Below are positions 1 through 7,588 of a DNA stretch of 33,555 bases, one piece after another. Within the stretch, counting starts at the first letter, position 1. Every line of letters begins with the position of its first letter. The notes under the pieces are model-generated. The model searched no databases. It was not told the origin of the DNA and saw only the letters and a program-made list of their open reading frames with translations. This stretch comes from Planctomycetota bacterium (GTDB lineage: Bacteria; Planctomycetota; Brocadiia; JAADGH01): contig JAADGH010000050.1 in assembly GCA_013152475.1 (NCBI GenBank), forward strand, positions 1-33,555, in the 5' to 3' direction. The translations under genes and the position numbers were made by a program.

Positions 1-174
1 GTTCCCCCCGGCGATGCCCGCGCCCTGGCCGAGGCCCTGCGCGAGGTCCTGGCGGACCCCGAACGCGCGGCGGTCATGGGCCAGGCGGGGCTGGCCCGCG
101 TGCGGGAGCGGTTCGACGTGCAGACGTGTGCGCGCAAGATCGAGGACATCTATCGCGAGCTGTTGGATTATTGA
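1..174 (+). CDS. Glycosyltransferase family 4, C-terminal end (partial)
   Basis: The reading frame is open from the left edge to a TGA at 172-174 and encodes 57 residues. They match the last helices of GT4 (GT-B fold) enzymes: a VPPGDARALAEAL segment, then LADPERAAVMG, then a final helix ending IYRELLDY. In this family that region follows the nucleotide-sugar-binding domain, where a conserved Glu lies upstream (outside the window). The next glycosyltransferase starts three bases after the stop, so the two are probably co-transcribed and act on the same surface glycan. Donor and acceptor cannot be inferred from the tail alone. Confidence 0.8.
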   Translation, partial: VPPGDARALAEALREVLADPERAAVMGQAGLARVRERFDVQTCARKIEDIYRELLDY

Positions 175-177
175 CAA

Positions 178-1311
178 ATGCGAATCGGAATCGATGCACT
201 GCTGCTGGGCAAGTTCGACTCGGGGGTCGAACTCTACATCCGCTGCCTCATCCGCGCCCTCTCCCGCGCCGATTCCGAAAACGAATACACGATCTACCTC
301 ACCCGCGACGCCGATCCACCCGACATCGCCGGCAGCCCTCGGTTCGCCCTGCGCCGACTCCCATTCCGGAGCGGCAAACGCGCCGTGCGGGTCCTCTGGG
401 AGCAGGTCTGCCTGCCCAAGATCATCCGGAAAGGCGGCATCGACGTCTTTCATGCGCCGGGGTACGTGATGCCCATCCGTTGCGCCGTTCCGACGGTGGT
501 GACCGTCCATGACGTCATCGCCCTGACACATCCCGAACTCTGCAAGCGGAGCAATGCCGCACACTACCGCCTGCTCATGCCGCCCACCATCCGGCGGGCG
601 AGCAGGATCGTCGCGTCATCCGAGGCGACGAAGGCCGGCATCTGCTCCGTGGTTGGCGTGGCCCCAGAGAAGATTGAGGTCATTCACCCCGGTGTGGATG
701 CCGGGGTTTTCAGAGGACGATCCCCCGCCGAAGCGGTGCGCCGGAAGTACAACCTGCCTGACCGATACCTCCTGTTCGTCGGCAACATCGAGCCGAAGAA
801 AAATCTGCCGGTCCTTTTCGAGGCATACCGTTTCCTGCGGCGCGAGCGAAAGGTCCAGATCCCTCTGGTCGTCATCGGCAAGAGGGGATGGAAGTGCGGC
901 CCGGCCTTCGAGGCCGTCCGCCGCCTGCGCCTGGACCGGCACGTGTTGTTCCGTGGTTACGCCGCGCGGGAGGACCTGCCGGGGATCTACCGGGGGGCCG
1001 ATGTGTTCACCTTCCCGTCGATTGTCGAGGGCTTCGGCCTGCCGCTCCTCGAGGCCATGGCTGCGGGCGTGCCGGTGGTCACCTCCACCGCCCCCGCCGT
1101 TCGCGAGGCCATCGGCGACGCGGGGCTCACTGTCCCGTCCGATGCCCCTCGCCTCCTGGCCATCGCGATCCACAAGGTCCTGACGAACACATTCCTCCGC
1201 ACATCCCTCATCGAACGCGGACAGGAACGCGTGAAGCTGTTCTCCTGGCAGGGCGTTGCGGAGCGAATGATTGAGATCTATCGAGAGGCGGTCCAAACGG
1301 AAAAGGCTTGA
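178..1311 (+). CDS. Glycosyltransferase family 4 (mannosyltransferase-like)
   Basis: A complete 377-residue GT-B glycosyltransferase that would move a sugar from a nucleotide donor to a glycan or lipid acceptor on the cytoplasmic face. The N-terminal half starts MRIGIDALLLG and carries DVFHAPGYVMP and TVHDVIALTHPE, typical of the acceptor domain. The C-terminal half has LFVGNIEPKKNLPVLFEAY and the donor-site stretch FPSIVEGFGLPLLEAMAAG, whose EGFGLPLLE is the GT4 EX7E region. The length is normal. It lies three bases after another GT4 gene, so a polysaccharide or glycolipid assembly operon is likely. The exact sugar is unknown; the mannosyl label is only family resemblance. Its last codons overlap a promoter for the next operon. 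Confidence 0.88.
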   Translation: MRIGIDALLLGKFDSGVELYIRCLIRALSRADSENEYTIYLTRDADPPDIAGSPRFALRRLPFRSGKRAVRVLWEQVCLPKIIRKGGIDVFHAPGYVMPIRCAVPTVVTVHDVIALTHPELCKRSNAAHYRLLMPPTIRRASRIVASSEATKAGICSVVGVAPEKIEVIHPGVDAGVFRGRSPAEAVRRKYNLPDRYLLFVGNIEPKKNLPVLFEAYRFLRRERKVQIPLVVIGKRGWKCGPAFEAVRRLRLDRHVLFRGYAAREDLPGIYRGADVFTFPSIVEGFGLPLLEAMAAGVPVVTSTAPAVREAIGDAGLTVPSDAPRLLAIAIHKVLTNTFLRTSLIERGQERVKLFSWQGVAERMIEIYREAVQTEKA

Positions 1312-1337
1312 AAGAAGAGGCGTCTTCGCGATATAGT
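1308..1337 (+). promoter_or_regulatory. Sigma-70-type promoter for the lipoyl/KAS/E1 operon
   Basis: TTGAAA at 1308-1313 and TATAGT at 1332-1337 are separated by 18 bases. The -35 box overlaps the TGA stop of the glycosyltransferase (1309-1311). The predicted start of transcription, six to seven bases after the -10 box, falls on the ATG at 1344, so the mRNA would be leaderless. No Shine-Dalgarno sequence precedes that ATG, which agrees. Confidence 0.5.
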
Positions 1338-1343
1338 GCTGAT

Positions 1344-1865
1344 ATGGTCACGAAAGTACGTTTCCCGAAGTTCGACGCCAACATCACCGAAGGCATGATC
1401 GGCCAGTGGCGTGTGGCCGAGGGCGATGCGGTGCAGGACGGCGATCCCCTCGTCGAGGTCATCACGGATAAGGCTACCTTCGACCTTGAGGCGGAGGAAG
1501 TTGGCGTCCTTCGGAGGATTATCGCAAAAGAGAAAAGCACCGTCCCCGTCGGCTATGTGATTGCCTTGATCGGCGACGAGGGCGACGAGCTTCCCGACGT
1601 GGCGGAGGAGAACGAACGAATCCTTGCAGAGCACCAGAAGGCCGCGATTGAGATGACGGCGAAGGGTGAGGCCAAGGCCAAGGCATCGCCTTCGCGGCAG
1701 GGCAGCCGCGTGAAGGTGAGGGCTGTCCCCAGCGCCCGCCGCATGGCCAAAGAAGCAGGCATCGACATCGCTGACGTGCCTCCGTCAGAGGGCAACCCGA
1801 TCGTGACGGAAGACGACGTAAGACGTTATCTGGACAGCACTTCCAACAAAGGAGAACCTTCTTGA
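1344..1865 (+). CDS. Lipoyl domain plus E3-binding domain protein, no acyltransferase domain
   Basis: This 173-residue protein resembles the first half of a 2-oxoacid dehydrogenase E2. Residues 1-77 form a biotinyl/lipoyl domain with the lipoylation motif ITDKATFD (Lys43). A charged linker follows, then a peripheral subunit-binding domain at about 124-164 ([18 protein letters not shown] and TEDDVRRYL). The roughly 230-residue catalytic acyltransferase domain of a normal E2, with its HxxxDG motif, is absent: the gene stops cleanly and overlaps the next one. The ATG at 1344 is chosen because the family begins there; a TTG at 1308 is in frame but poorly supported. The protein would carry the acyl group made by the E1 encoded at 4784-6711. 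An E2 catalytic subunit elsewhere in the genome is possible. Confidence 0.85.
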   Translation: MVTKVRFPKFDANITEGMIGQWRVAEGDAVQDGDPLVEVITDKATFDLEAEEVGVLRRIIAKEKSTVPVGYVIALIGDEGDELPDVAEENERILAEHQKAAIEMTAKGEAKAKASPSRQGSRVKVRAVPSARRMAKEAGIDIADVPPSEGNPIVTEDDVRRYLDSTSNKGEPS

Positions 1866-2605
1866 TCCTCGAGGGCAAGACCGCGCTGGTCACTGGCGCA
1901 TCCCGCGGTATCGGCCGCGAGATCACCTTCTTCCTTGCCAAGCAGGGGGCGAGCGTGGCGGTCAATTATGTGTCGAACCAGGACGCCGCCGAGGAGGTGG
2001 CCAACGAGGTCCGCAACAGGGGCCGCGACGCGATCACCTGCCAGGCCGACGTGCGCGACCCCGACCAAGTCAAGGCTATGGTCAAGGCCGTCGCCGACCG
2101 GTTCGAGCGGCTCGACATCCTCGTGAACAACGCCAGCATCCTGCGCGACAACTTCGTTTCGTTCATGAAGGAGTCCGAATGGGACGATGTGATCGATGTC
2201 GGCCTCAAGGGCGCGTTCAACTGCATCAAGCAGGTCACCCGCATTATGATGCGCCAGAAGACCGGCCGGATCATCAACATCTCGTCCGACGCCGGCCGCA
2301 TGGGCGACATCCGCCGCGCCAACTACTCGGCCGCGAAGGCCGGACTGATCGGCATGACCAAGTCCGTCGCGCGCGAGCTGGCCGCCTCGGGCGTCACCGT
2401 CAATGCCGTCTGCCCCGGTGTGGTCGAGACGGACATGATCGCCCACATGGACGCGACGTATCGTCAGACCATGACCGGCATGATCCCCATGGGCCGGTTT
2501 GGCCGGCCGAAGGACGTAGCCCCGCTCGTGGCCTTCCTCGCCTCCGACGAGGCGGCCTACATTACCGGCCAGGTCATCAGCGTGGACGGCGGGCTGTGCA
2601 TGTGA
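1862..2605 (+). CDS. FabG-like 3-oxoacyl reductase (SDR family)
   Basis: A 247-residue short-chain dehydrogenase/reductase, probably NADPH-dependent and reducing a 3-oxoacyl thioester. The Rossmann motif TGASRGIG is at residues 11-18, NNAS at 89-92, and the Ser-Tyr-Lys triad is about Ser142, Tyr155 and Lys159 (NYSAAKAG). The C-terminus [12 protein letters not shown] is FabG-like. The start is TTG at 1862, overlapping the previous stop as TTGA and preceded by GGAG at 1851-1854. Its place between a lipoyl carrier and two ketosynthase-type genes fits reduction of the freshly condensed beta-keto product. Substrate specificity, and whether it accepts ACP- or lipoyl-bound substrates, is inference. 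Confidence 0.88.
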   Translation: MILEGKTALVTGASRGIGREITFFLAKQGASVAVNYVSNQDAAEEVANEVRNRGRDAITCQADVRDPDQVKAMVKAVADRFERLDILVNNASILRDNFVSFMKESEWDDVIDVGLKGAFNCIKQVTRIMMRQKTGRIINISSDAGRMGDIRRANYSAAKAGLIGMTKSVARELAASGVTVNAVCPGVVETDMIAHMDATYRQTMTGMIPMGRFGRPKDVAPLVAFLASDEAAYITGQVISVDGGLCM

Positions 2606-2606
2606 C

Positions 2607-3818
2607 ATGAACGCAGCGTCCCCCGAAAAGCGAAGCGTCGTCGTCACCGGCATGGGGGTTGTCTGCTGCGTCGGGTGTCGCGTCGACCACTTCTGGCAGG
2701 CCATCTGCAACGGTCAGTCAGGCATCCGCCCCCTCGACCGGTTCGACACGTCCAACCACCGTATCAAGAACGGCGGTCAGGCATGGAGCTTCACACCGCC
2801 GGACGACAAAATCGACCTCGCTACCGCCTTCGCCCTTGCCGCTTCCCGCCAGGCGATGCAAAACGCGGGGCTCGACGCCGCAGAGTTTGACTCGGCGAGG
2901 GCCGGCGTAGCCCTCGCGACAAACTTTGGCGCAATCGAAACGGCCAGGGCGGCCTTCGATCAGATTCGCAATGACGAATATCCGATATCTTCACTCGCCT
3001 TCCGGGGCCTCTGCTTCCAGTCCACAGCGCGAGCCGTAGCATCCGGTCTTGGGCTGAAGGGGCCGGTGAGCAGTCTTTCCCTCTCCTGCGCCTCTGGCAA
3101 CGCCACGATCGGGTATGCCACCGACCTCATCCGCCTGGGCCGCGCGGACGTGATGTTAGCCGGCGGCTTCGACGCTATCACTGAGTATGCCTGGGCCGGA
3201 CTGAGCGCCCTTAAAACCATGACTACAAAGGAGATACGCCCCTTCGACCTGAACCGGAGCCAGACGATCTTCAGCGAGGGCGCAGGCCTCCTCCTGCTCG
3301 AAGAACAGCAGCATGCCCAGGCGCGCGGCGCGCCCGTCCTCGCCGAGGTCGCAGGTCATGGCATGAACAACAACGGCCACCATATAGCCCATCCCAGTCC
3401 GAATGGCGAGGGGACGGCCCTCGCTATGCAGATGGCCCTGGCCGACGCTGGCATGAACCCGGACGAGATCGATCACATCAACGCCCACGGCACCGGCACG
3501 AAGCTGAATGACAGCACGGAAACGACCGCGATCAAGACCGTCTTCGGCAAGCGGGCCTACGACATCCCGGTCAACGCGATCAAGTCGATGATCGGCCATG
3601 TCATGGGCGCGGCGAGTTCCGTCGAGGCGATTGCGTCCATCCTGTCGATCCGCGACGGCGTCATCCCGCCGACGATCCACTACGAAACAGCCGACCCCGA
3701 GTGCGACCTGAATTACGTGCCGAACTCAAAGATCGAGAAGAAGGTGGATGCCGTGCTGAACAACTCCGCCGGCATCGGGGGGTGCAATGCGGTGGTGATC
3801 TTCCGGAGGTGCGGATGA
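2607..3818 (+). CDS. Beta-ketoacyl synthase (FabF/KAS II-like), catalytically complete
   Basis: A 403-residue thiolase-fold condensing enzyme joining an acyl thioester to a malonyl-type extender. The triad is intact: Cys161 in SLSCASGNATIG, His294 in NAHGTGTKLND and His331 in IKSMIGHVMGAA. Length and the start SVVVTGMGVV are typical of FabF and type II polyketide KS-alpha. It begins one base after the SDR stop, and its own stop overlaps the next start as ATGA, so it is translationally coupled to the degenerate KAS that follows. That pairing resembles KS-alpha/chain-length-factor heterodimers of type II PKS and aryl polyene systems. No ACP gene is visible in the window. Confidence 0.92.
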   Translation: MNAASPEKRSVVVTGMGVVCCVGCRVDHFWQAICNGQSGIRPLDRFDTSNHRIKNGGQAWSFTPPDDKIDLATAFALAASRQAMQNAGLDAAEFDSARAGVALATNFGAIETARAAFDQIRNDEYPISSLAFRGLCFQSTARAVASGLGLKGPVSSLSLSCASGNATIGYATDLIRLGRADVMLAGGFDAITEYAWAGLSALKTMTTKEIRPFDLNRSQTIFSEGAGLLLLEEQQHAQARGAPVLAEVAGHGMNNNGHHIAHPSPNGEGTALAMQMALADAGMNPDEIDHINAHGTGTKLNDSTETTAIKTVFGKRAYDIPVNAIKSMIGHVMGAASSVEAIASILSIRDGVIPPTIHYETADPECDLNYVPNSKIEKKVDAVLNNSAGIGGCNAVVIFRRCG

Positions 3819-4780
3819 TGACCCGGCGCATCGTCATCAGCGGCGTCGGCCCTGTCTCGGCCATCGGCATCGGGTGGGAGGATTTCGCCAACGCCGTCCG
3901 CGACGGGCTGTGCGGGATCGAGGAGGTCACCGCCTTCGACGTGGACGGCTGCCGGAACCATCAGGCGGGGGAGATCATCGATCTGGACGTGGACGGCTAT
4001 CTGGAAACGGAGAAGAACTACCTTGATCGCAATTCCGAGCTGGCCTTCGCTGCGGCAAAGCTGGCCCTCAACGACGCAGGCTTCCATCCGAGCGAGGAGA
4101 CGGCCGACCGCGTCGGCCTCTGTCTCGGCACGGCCTACGGCAACCTGGACACGCAGCAGTCCTTCTACGACCTGCTGGTCGAGAAGGGACCGAAGTTTGT
4201 CTCGCCGTTCCTCTTCCCGCACACATATAACAATACCAGCGCCAGCCTACTTGCCATCGAATATTCCATCCGCGGCGTGCACGCCAACTTCTGCTCCGGG
4301 TCGGCGGCGGGCGCGGAGGCGATCCTCTGTGCCTTCGACTCCCTGCGGCTCGGACGGGCGGACGTGATGCTCGCCGGCGGAGTGGAGGCGCTCACCGAGG
4401 TGGTGTTCAAGGGGATGGACTCTGCCGGGGAGAGGACCATCCCCGGCGAGGGTGCGGCGCTGATGCTTCTCGAACCGGAGCGCTCCGCCAAGGCGCGCGG
4501 CGCGCCGATCCACGGGATTATCGCCGGGGCGGGGGCGGGCGGGAGCGTGGATGCGGCGAAAAAGCTCGCCCTGGCCGACGCGGGGATTCTGGAGAAGAAG
4601 ATCGACGTGGTCTTCGGGCCGGACCCCCCGTTCGACCGCCTGATCGGTCACACGACGGGCGCCTCCGGGCCCTTTGCCGTGGCCGGGGCGCTGGCGATCC
4701 TTGACAAGGGGCGCTGGGCGTTGGTAAATACGTTCAAGCCGGGGGGCCTGTGTGTCTCGCTTGTTCTGGAGAAGGACTGA
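3815..4780 (+). CDS. Degenerate ketosynthase, chain-length-factor-like
   Basis: This 321-residue protein has the KAS fold signature (RRIVISGVGPVSAIG, GRADVMLAGGVEALTE, IPGEGAALMLLE) but lacks the catalytic set. Aligned on GAEAI, the nucleophile position is Ser163 (FCSGSAAGAEAI) instead of Cys, although Cys160 lies three residues upstream. The HGTGT motif is replaced by FGPDPPFD, while the second His is kept (His279, LIGHTTGASG). It is about 80 residues shorter than an active KAS. These traits suit a non-catalytic partner of the preceding KAS that sets chain length. The ATG at 3815 overlaps the upstream stop and has GGAGG at 3805-3809. A ketosynthase with altered chemistry is an alternative. 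Confidence 0.85.
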   Translation: MMTRRIVISGVGPVSAIGIGWEDFANAVRDGLCGIEEVTAFDVDGCRNHQAGEIIDLDVDGYLETEKNYLDRNSELAFAAAKLALNDAGFHPSEETADRVGLCLGTAYGNLDTQQSFYDLLVEKGPKFVSPFLFPHTYNNTSASLLAIEYSIRGVHANFCSGSAAGAEAILCAFDSLRLGRADVMLAGGVEALTEVVFKGMDSAGERTIPGEGAALMLLEPERSAKARGAPIHGIIAGAGAGGSVDAAKKLALADAGILEKKIDVVFGPDPPFDRLIGHTTGASGPFAVAGALAILDKGRWALVNTFKPGGLCVSLVLEKD

Positions 4781-4783
4781 GCC

Positions 4784-5740
4784 GTGGAGACGTTTGACGA
4801 ACGGATCGGGTATTACCGCATGATGCTCCTTATTCGCCGTTTCGAGGAACGGATGGAGCAGGTCTTCCTCGAGGGCGTCATCCGCGGCACATGCCACCCC
4901 TGCATCGGGCAGGAGGCGGTGGCGGTCGGCGCGGCTGCGGCTGTTCGTCCGGGCGACTACATGGTGAGCAATCACCGCGGCCACGGCCACTTCCTCGCCC
5001 AGGGCGGCGACGCGAAACGCATCCTCGCCGAGGTCTTCGGCAAGGAAACCGGCTACAGCAAGGGCCGCGGCGGCAGCCAGCACATGGCCTCCTTCGCCGA
5101 CGGCTTCCTCGGCTCGAACGGCATCACGGGTGGGGGCGTTCCCATCGCCACCGGCGCAGCCCTGGCGCTCCAGCTCCAGAGGCGCGACCAGATCGTCGTC
5201 TCCTTCATGGGCGACGGTGCGACGAACCAGGGCGCGTTCCACGAGGCCGTCAACATGGGGGCCGTCTGGAAGCTCCCCATCGTTTACCTTTGCGAAAACA
5301 ACCTCTACGCCATGTCCACCCGGTTCGACGAGGCCTTCGCGATCCGCGACATCATCGAGCGCGCGCCGGGCTACGGCATCCCGGGCGAGATTGTGGACGG
5401 CAACGATGTGCTCGCCGTCAAGGAGGCCGTCGCGACGGCCGCCGAGCGCGCGCGGTCGGGCGAGGGGCCGACGCTCTTGGAGTGCAAGACGTATCGCTTC
5501 TGCGGCCACTCGCGCGGCGACCCGCGGGAGTACCGGTCGAGGGGGGAGGAGGCGGATTGGCACGCCAGGTGCCCCATCAAGCGCCTGCGACAAAAGCTGG
5601 TGGAGATGGGTGCGCTGGACGATGCGCTGGATGGGCGGATCAGGGGCGAGGTGGAGAAGGAGATCGCCGACGCGGAGGAGTTCGCCCGCAGCAGCCCCGA
5701 TCCATCGCTCGACAGCCTGGAGGAGGGGGTATTCGCATGA
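4784..5740 (+). CDS. 2-oxoacid dehydrogenase E1 alpha subunit (pyruvate/acetoin dehydrogenase-like)
   Basis: The alpha subunit (318 residues) of a thiamine-diphosphate E1 that decarboxylates a 2-oxoacid and reductively acylates a lipoyl domain. The ThDP-Mg motif GDGATNQGAFHEA starts at residue 143 and ends with CENN at 170-173. HPCIGQEAVAVG near residue 38 and SNHRGHGHFLAQGG near 62 are also family hallmarks. The closest types by eye are acetoin/pyruvate dehydrogenase E1 alpha; branched-chain 2-oxoacids cannot be excluded. Translation starts at a GTG three bases after the previous stop. It ends in an ATGA overlap with the beta subunit. Its usual partner E2 catalytic domain and E3 are not in this operon. 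Confidence 0.92.
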   Translation: METFDERIGYYRMMLLIRRFEERMEQVFLEGVIRGTCHPCIGQEAVAVGAAAAVRPGDYMVSNHRGHGHFLAQGGDAKRILAEVFGKETGYSKGRGGSQHMASFADGFLGSNGITGGGVPIATGAALALQLQRRDQIVVSFMGDGATNQGAFHEAVNMGAVWKLPIVYLCENNLYAMSTRFDEAFAIRDIIERAPGYGIPGEIVDGNDVLAVKEAVATAAERARSGEGPTLLECKTYRFCGHSRGDPREYRSRGEEADWHARCPIKRLRQKLVEMGALDDALDGRIRGEVEKEIADAEEFARSSPDPSLDSLEEGVFA

Positions 5741-6711
5741 GCGAGATGTCATTTGCTCAGGCCATCCGCGACGCCATCGCCGAGGAGATGCGGCGCGACG
5801 AGAACGTCTTTCTCATGGGCGAGGACATCGCCCAGTACGGCGGGGCGTTCAAGGTGACGCGGGACATCGTGGACGAGTTCGGCCCCGATCGGGTCCGCAA
5901 CACGCCGATCTCGGAGGGCGGGTTCGTCGGCGTCGCCATCGGCGCCGGCCTGCTGGGGTCGCGGCCCATCGTCGAGATTATGTTCATGGACTTCATCCTC
6001 CTGGCGCTCGACCAGATCGTGAACCAGGCGGCGAAGTTCCATTACGTGTACGGCGAGCAGGCGAAGGTTCCGCTCGTGATTCGCACACCCGGCGGCGGTG
6101 GTCGGTCGTACGGGCCGACGCATTCACAGAGCCTCGAGGCCCACTTCATGCACACGCCGGGGATCAAGATCGCCGCGCCGAGCAACCCGGCGGACGCCAA
6201 GGGCCTGCTGAAGACCGCCGTGCGCGACGACAACCCGGTACTTTTTCTTGAAAGCAAGGTGCTCTATCCCGTGAAGGGCGGCGTGCCCGACGGCGAGCGC
6301 CTGGTCCCCTTCGGCCGGGCGGAGATCGTCGCCGAGGGCGACGACGTGACGATCATCGCCTATTCCCGCATGGTGCACGAGGCGGTGAAGGCGGCGAACA
6401 TCTTGCTCGATGACGGCATATCCGCCCAGGTGATCGACCTGCTCACGCTTGCCCCCCTCGATGAGGGGACGATCATCGATTCGGTGAAGCGGACGGGGAA
6501 GGTGGTGATCGTGGAGGAGGGCACGCGAACCGCCGGGGTCGCCGCCGAGATCGGCTTTCGCATTTTCGAACAAATCTACGACTATCTGGAAGCGCCCATC
6601 AAGCGCGTGACGTGCCCGGACATTCCCGTGCCGTGCTCCCCGGTCCTGGAGGGCGCCGCCCTGCCGAACGCCGAGCGGATCGTGGCGAGCGTGCTACGCC
6701 TCTTCGACTGA
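5737..6711 (+). CDS. 2-oxoacid dehydrogenase E1 beta subunit
   Basis: The 324-residue beta subunit completes the alpha2-beta2 E1. The N-terminal pyrimidine-type domain carries FLMGEDIAQYGGAFKVT, NTPISEGGFVGVAIGAG and MDFILLALDQIVNQAAK. The C-terminal transketolase-like domain has VTIIAYSRMVHEA and IVEEGTRTAGVAAEI. The conserved Glu in SEGG is the residue expected to activate ThDP. The ATG at 5737 overlaps the alpha stop and has AGGAGG at 5721-5726. The last 18 bases overlap the end of rnc on the other strand. It is the last gene of the six-gene operon. Confidence 0.93.
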   Translation: MSEMSFAQAIRDAIAEEMRRDENVFLMGEDIAQYGGAFKVTRDIVDEFGPDRVRNTPISEGGFVGVAIGAGLLGSRPIVEIMFMDFILLALDQIVNQAAKFHYVYGEQAKVPLVIRTPGGGGRSYGPTHSQSLEAHFMHTPGIKIAAPSNPADAKGLLKTAVRDDNPVLFLESKVLYPVKGGVPDGERLVPFGRAEIVAEGDDVTIIAYSRMVHEAVKAANILLDDGISAQVIDLLTLAPLDEGTIIDSVKRTGKVVIVEEGTRTAGVAAEIGFRIFEQIYDYLEAPIKRVTCPDIPVPCSPVLEGAALPNAERIVASVLRLFD

Positions 6712-7425
6712 CCCGCGGGCCTTCTCGGCCTCGGCGATGACGGACTTGTGCCTCAGCATCTCGAGCGTCTTCTGTGCGGCGCGCTGCTCGGCGTCCTTCT
6801 TGTTGTTGCCCCAGCCGGAGCCGTATTCCTTTCCTCCGATGATGGCCATGACCTCGAAGGACTTCCCGTGGTCCGGGCCGTGCTCATTGATGACGCGGTA
6901 GCTCGGCGTCGTGTTCATGTGGCGTTGGCTGTGCTGCTGGAGGAGCGACTTGAAGTTTGCCCCGTGGCGGTCCTTTTCGACCAGGTCGATGAGATCATCG
7001 AGGTGCCTCAGGATGAACTCCCGCGCGGGCGCCAGGCCGCCGTCGAGGTACATCGCACCGATGAGTGCTTCCAGGACATTGCCATGCACCGACTGAGGAA
7101 TCTTGCGGCAGGTGGTGATGCCCTTGCCGATGGTCATGTAGCAGTACAGAGAAAGTTCCTTGCCAACCTTCGCGAGCATACGGCGGCTGACGACGACGGA
7201 CTTGATCTTGGTCATCTCCCCTTCGGCGTGATGGGGATACTTCTCGAAAATCCGCTGGGCGATGACCATGGCCAAGACCGAGTCGCCCAAAAACTCCAAC
7301 CGCTCATTGCTCTCCATGTCGGACGTCTTCATGGAGGAATGAGTCAGCGCTCGCTCCAGCAGCGTCAGGTCGTGAAAGTGATACTCGATCACCCTCTGAC
7401 AGGCTGCCAACGAGTCGTTGTTCAT
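6694..7425 (-). CDS. rnc: Ribonuclease III
   Basis: A 243-residue endonuclease that cuts double-stranded RNA during rRNA and mRNA processing. The catalytic domain has the signature NERLEFLGDSVL and a second metal-site helix HGNVLEALIGAMYLDGG, where Asn stands at the position of E. coli Asp114 and Glu is kept. A double-stranded-RNA-binding domain follows at about residues 160-230 (KSLLQQHSQ and GWGNNKKDAEQRAAQKTLEML). The start MNNDSLAACQ matches family length. There is no Shine-Dalgarno; the ATG sits seven bases after a -10 box, implying a leaderless mRNA. It overlaps the E1 beta gene tail-to-tail. Confidence 0.95.
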   Translation of the reverse strand: MNNDSLAACQRVIEYHFHDLTLLERALTHSSMKTSDMESNERLEFLGDSVLAMVIAQRIFEKYPHHAEGEMTKIKSVVVSRRMLAKVGKELSLYCYMTIGKGITTCRKIPQSVHGNVLEALIGAMYLDGGLAPAREFILRHLDDLIDLVEKDRHGANFKSLLQQHSQRHMNTTPSYRVINEHGPDHGKSFEVMAIIGGKEYGSGWGNNKKDAEQRAAQKTLEMLRHKSVIAEAEKARGSVEEA

Positions 7426-7432
7426 GGGGGGG

Positions 7433-7462
7433 ATTCTACAGCGGCTCCCGGCGCTGCGTCAA
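7433..7462 (-). promoter_or_regulatory. Promoter of rnc, predicted leaderless
   Basis: On the minus strand, TTGACG (7462-7457) and TAGAAT (7438-7433) are separated by 18 bases. The seven C residues between the -10 box and the ATG at 7425 leave no room for a 5' leader, so transcription should begin at or next to the start codon. Confidence 0.5.
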
Positions 7463-7588
7463 CAAAAAAATGCGGAATAACGTAGCCCGTCAGTCGCAGG
7501 GGGAATGACGATGTGTCTCTGGGGAGTGAATTTCTCCTTCGTCACGAAGGGGGTACCGAATAACAATGGGCGACCTGCCGCGCCTGCG

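Noticed and set aside
3701..3814. Upstream extension of the second KAS-like gene
   Set aside because: The extension overlaps the C-terminal part of the first KAS and precedes the conserved RRIVISG start. The ATG at 3815 has a good Shine-Dalgarno.
4247..5752. Long minus-strand frame opposite the second KAS and E1 alpha genes
   Set aside because: It is rich in Arg, Ala and Val with no motifs. It is a shadow of the plus-strand genes, which have full family signatures.
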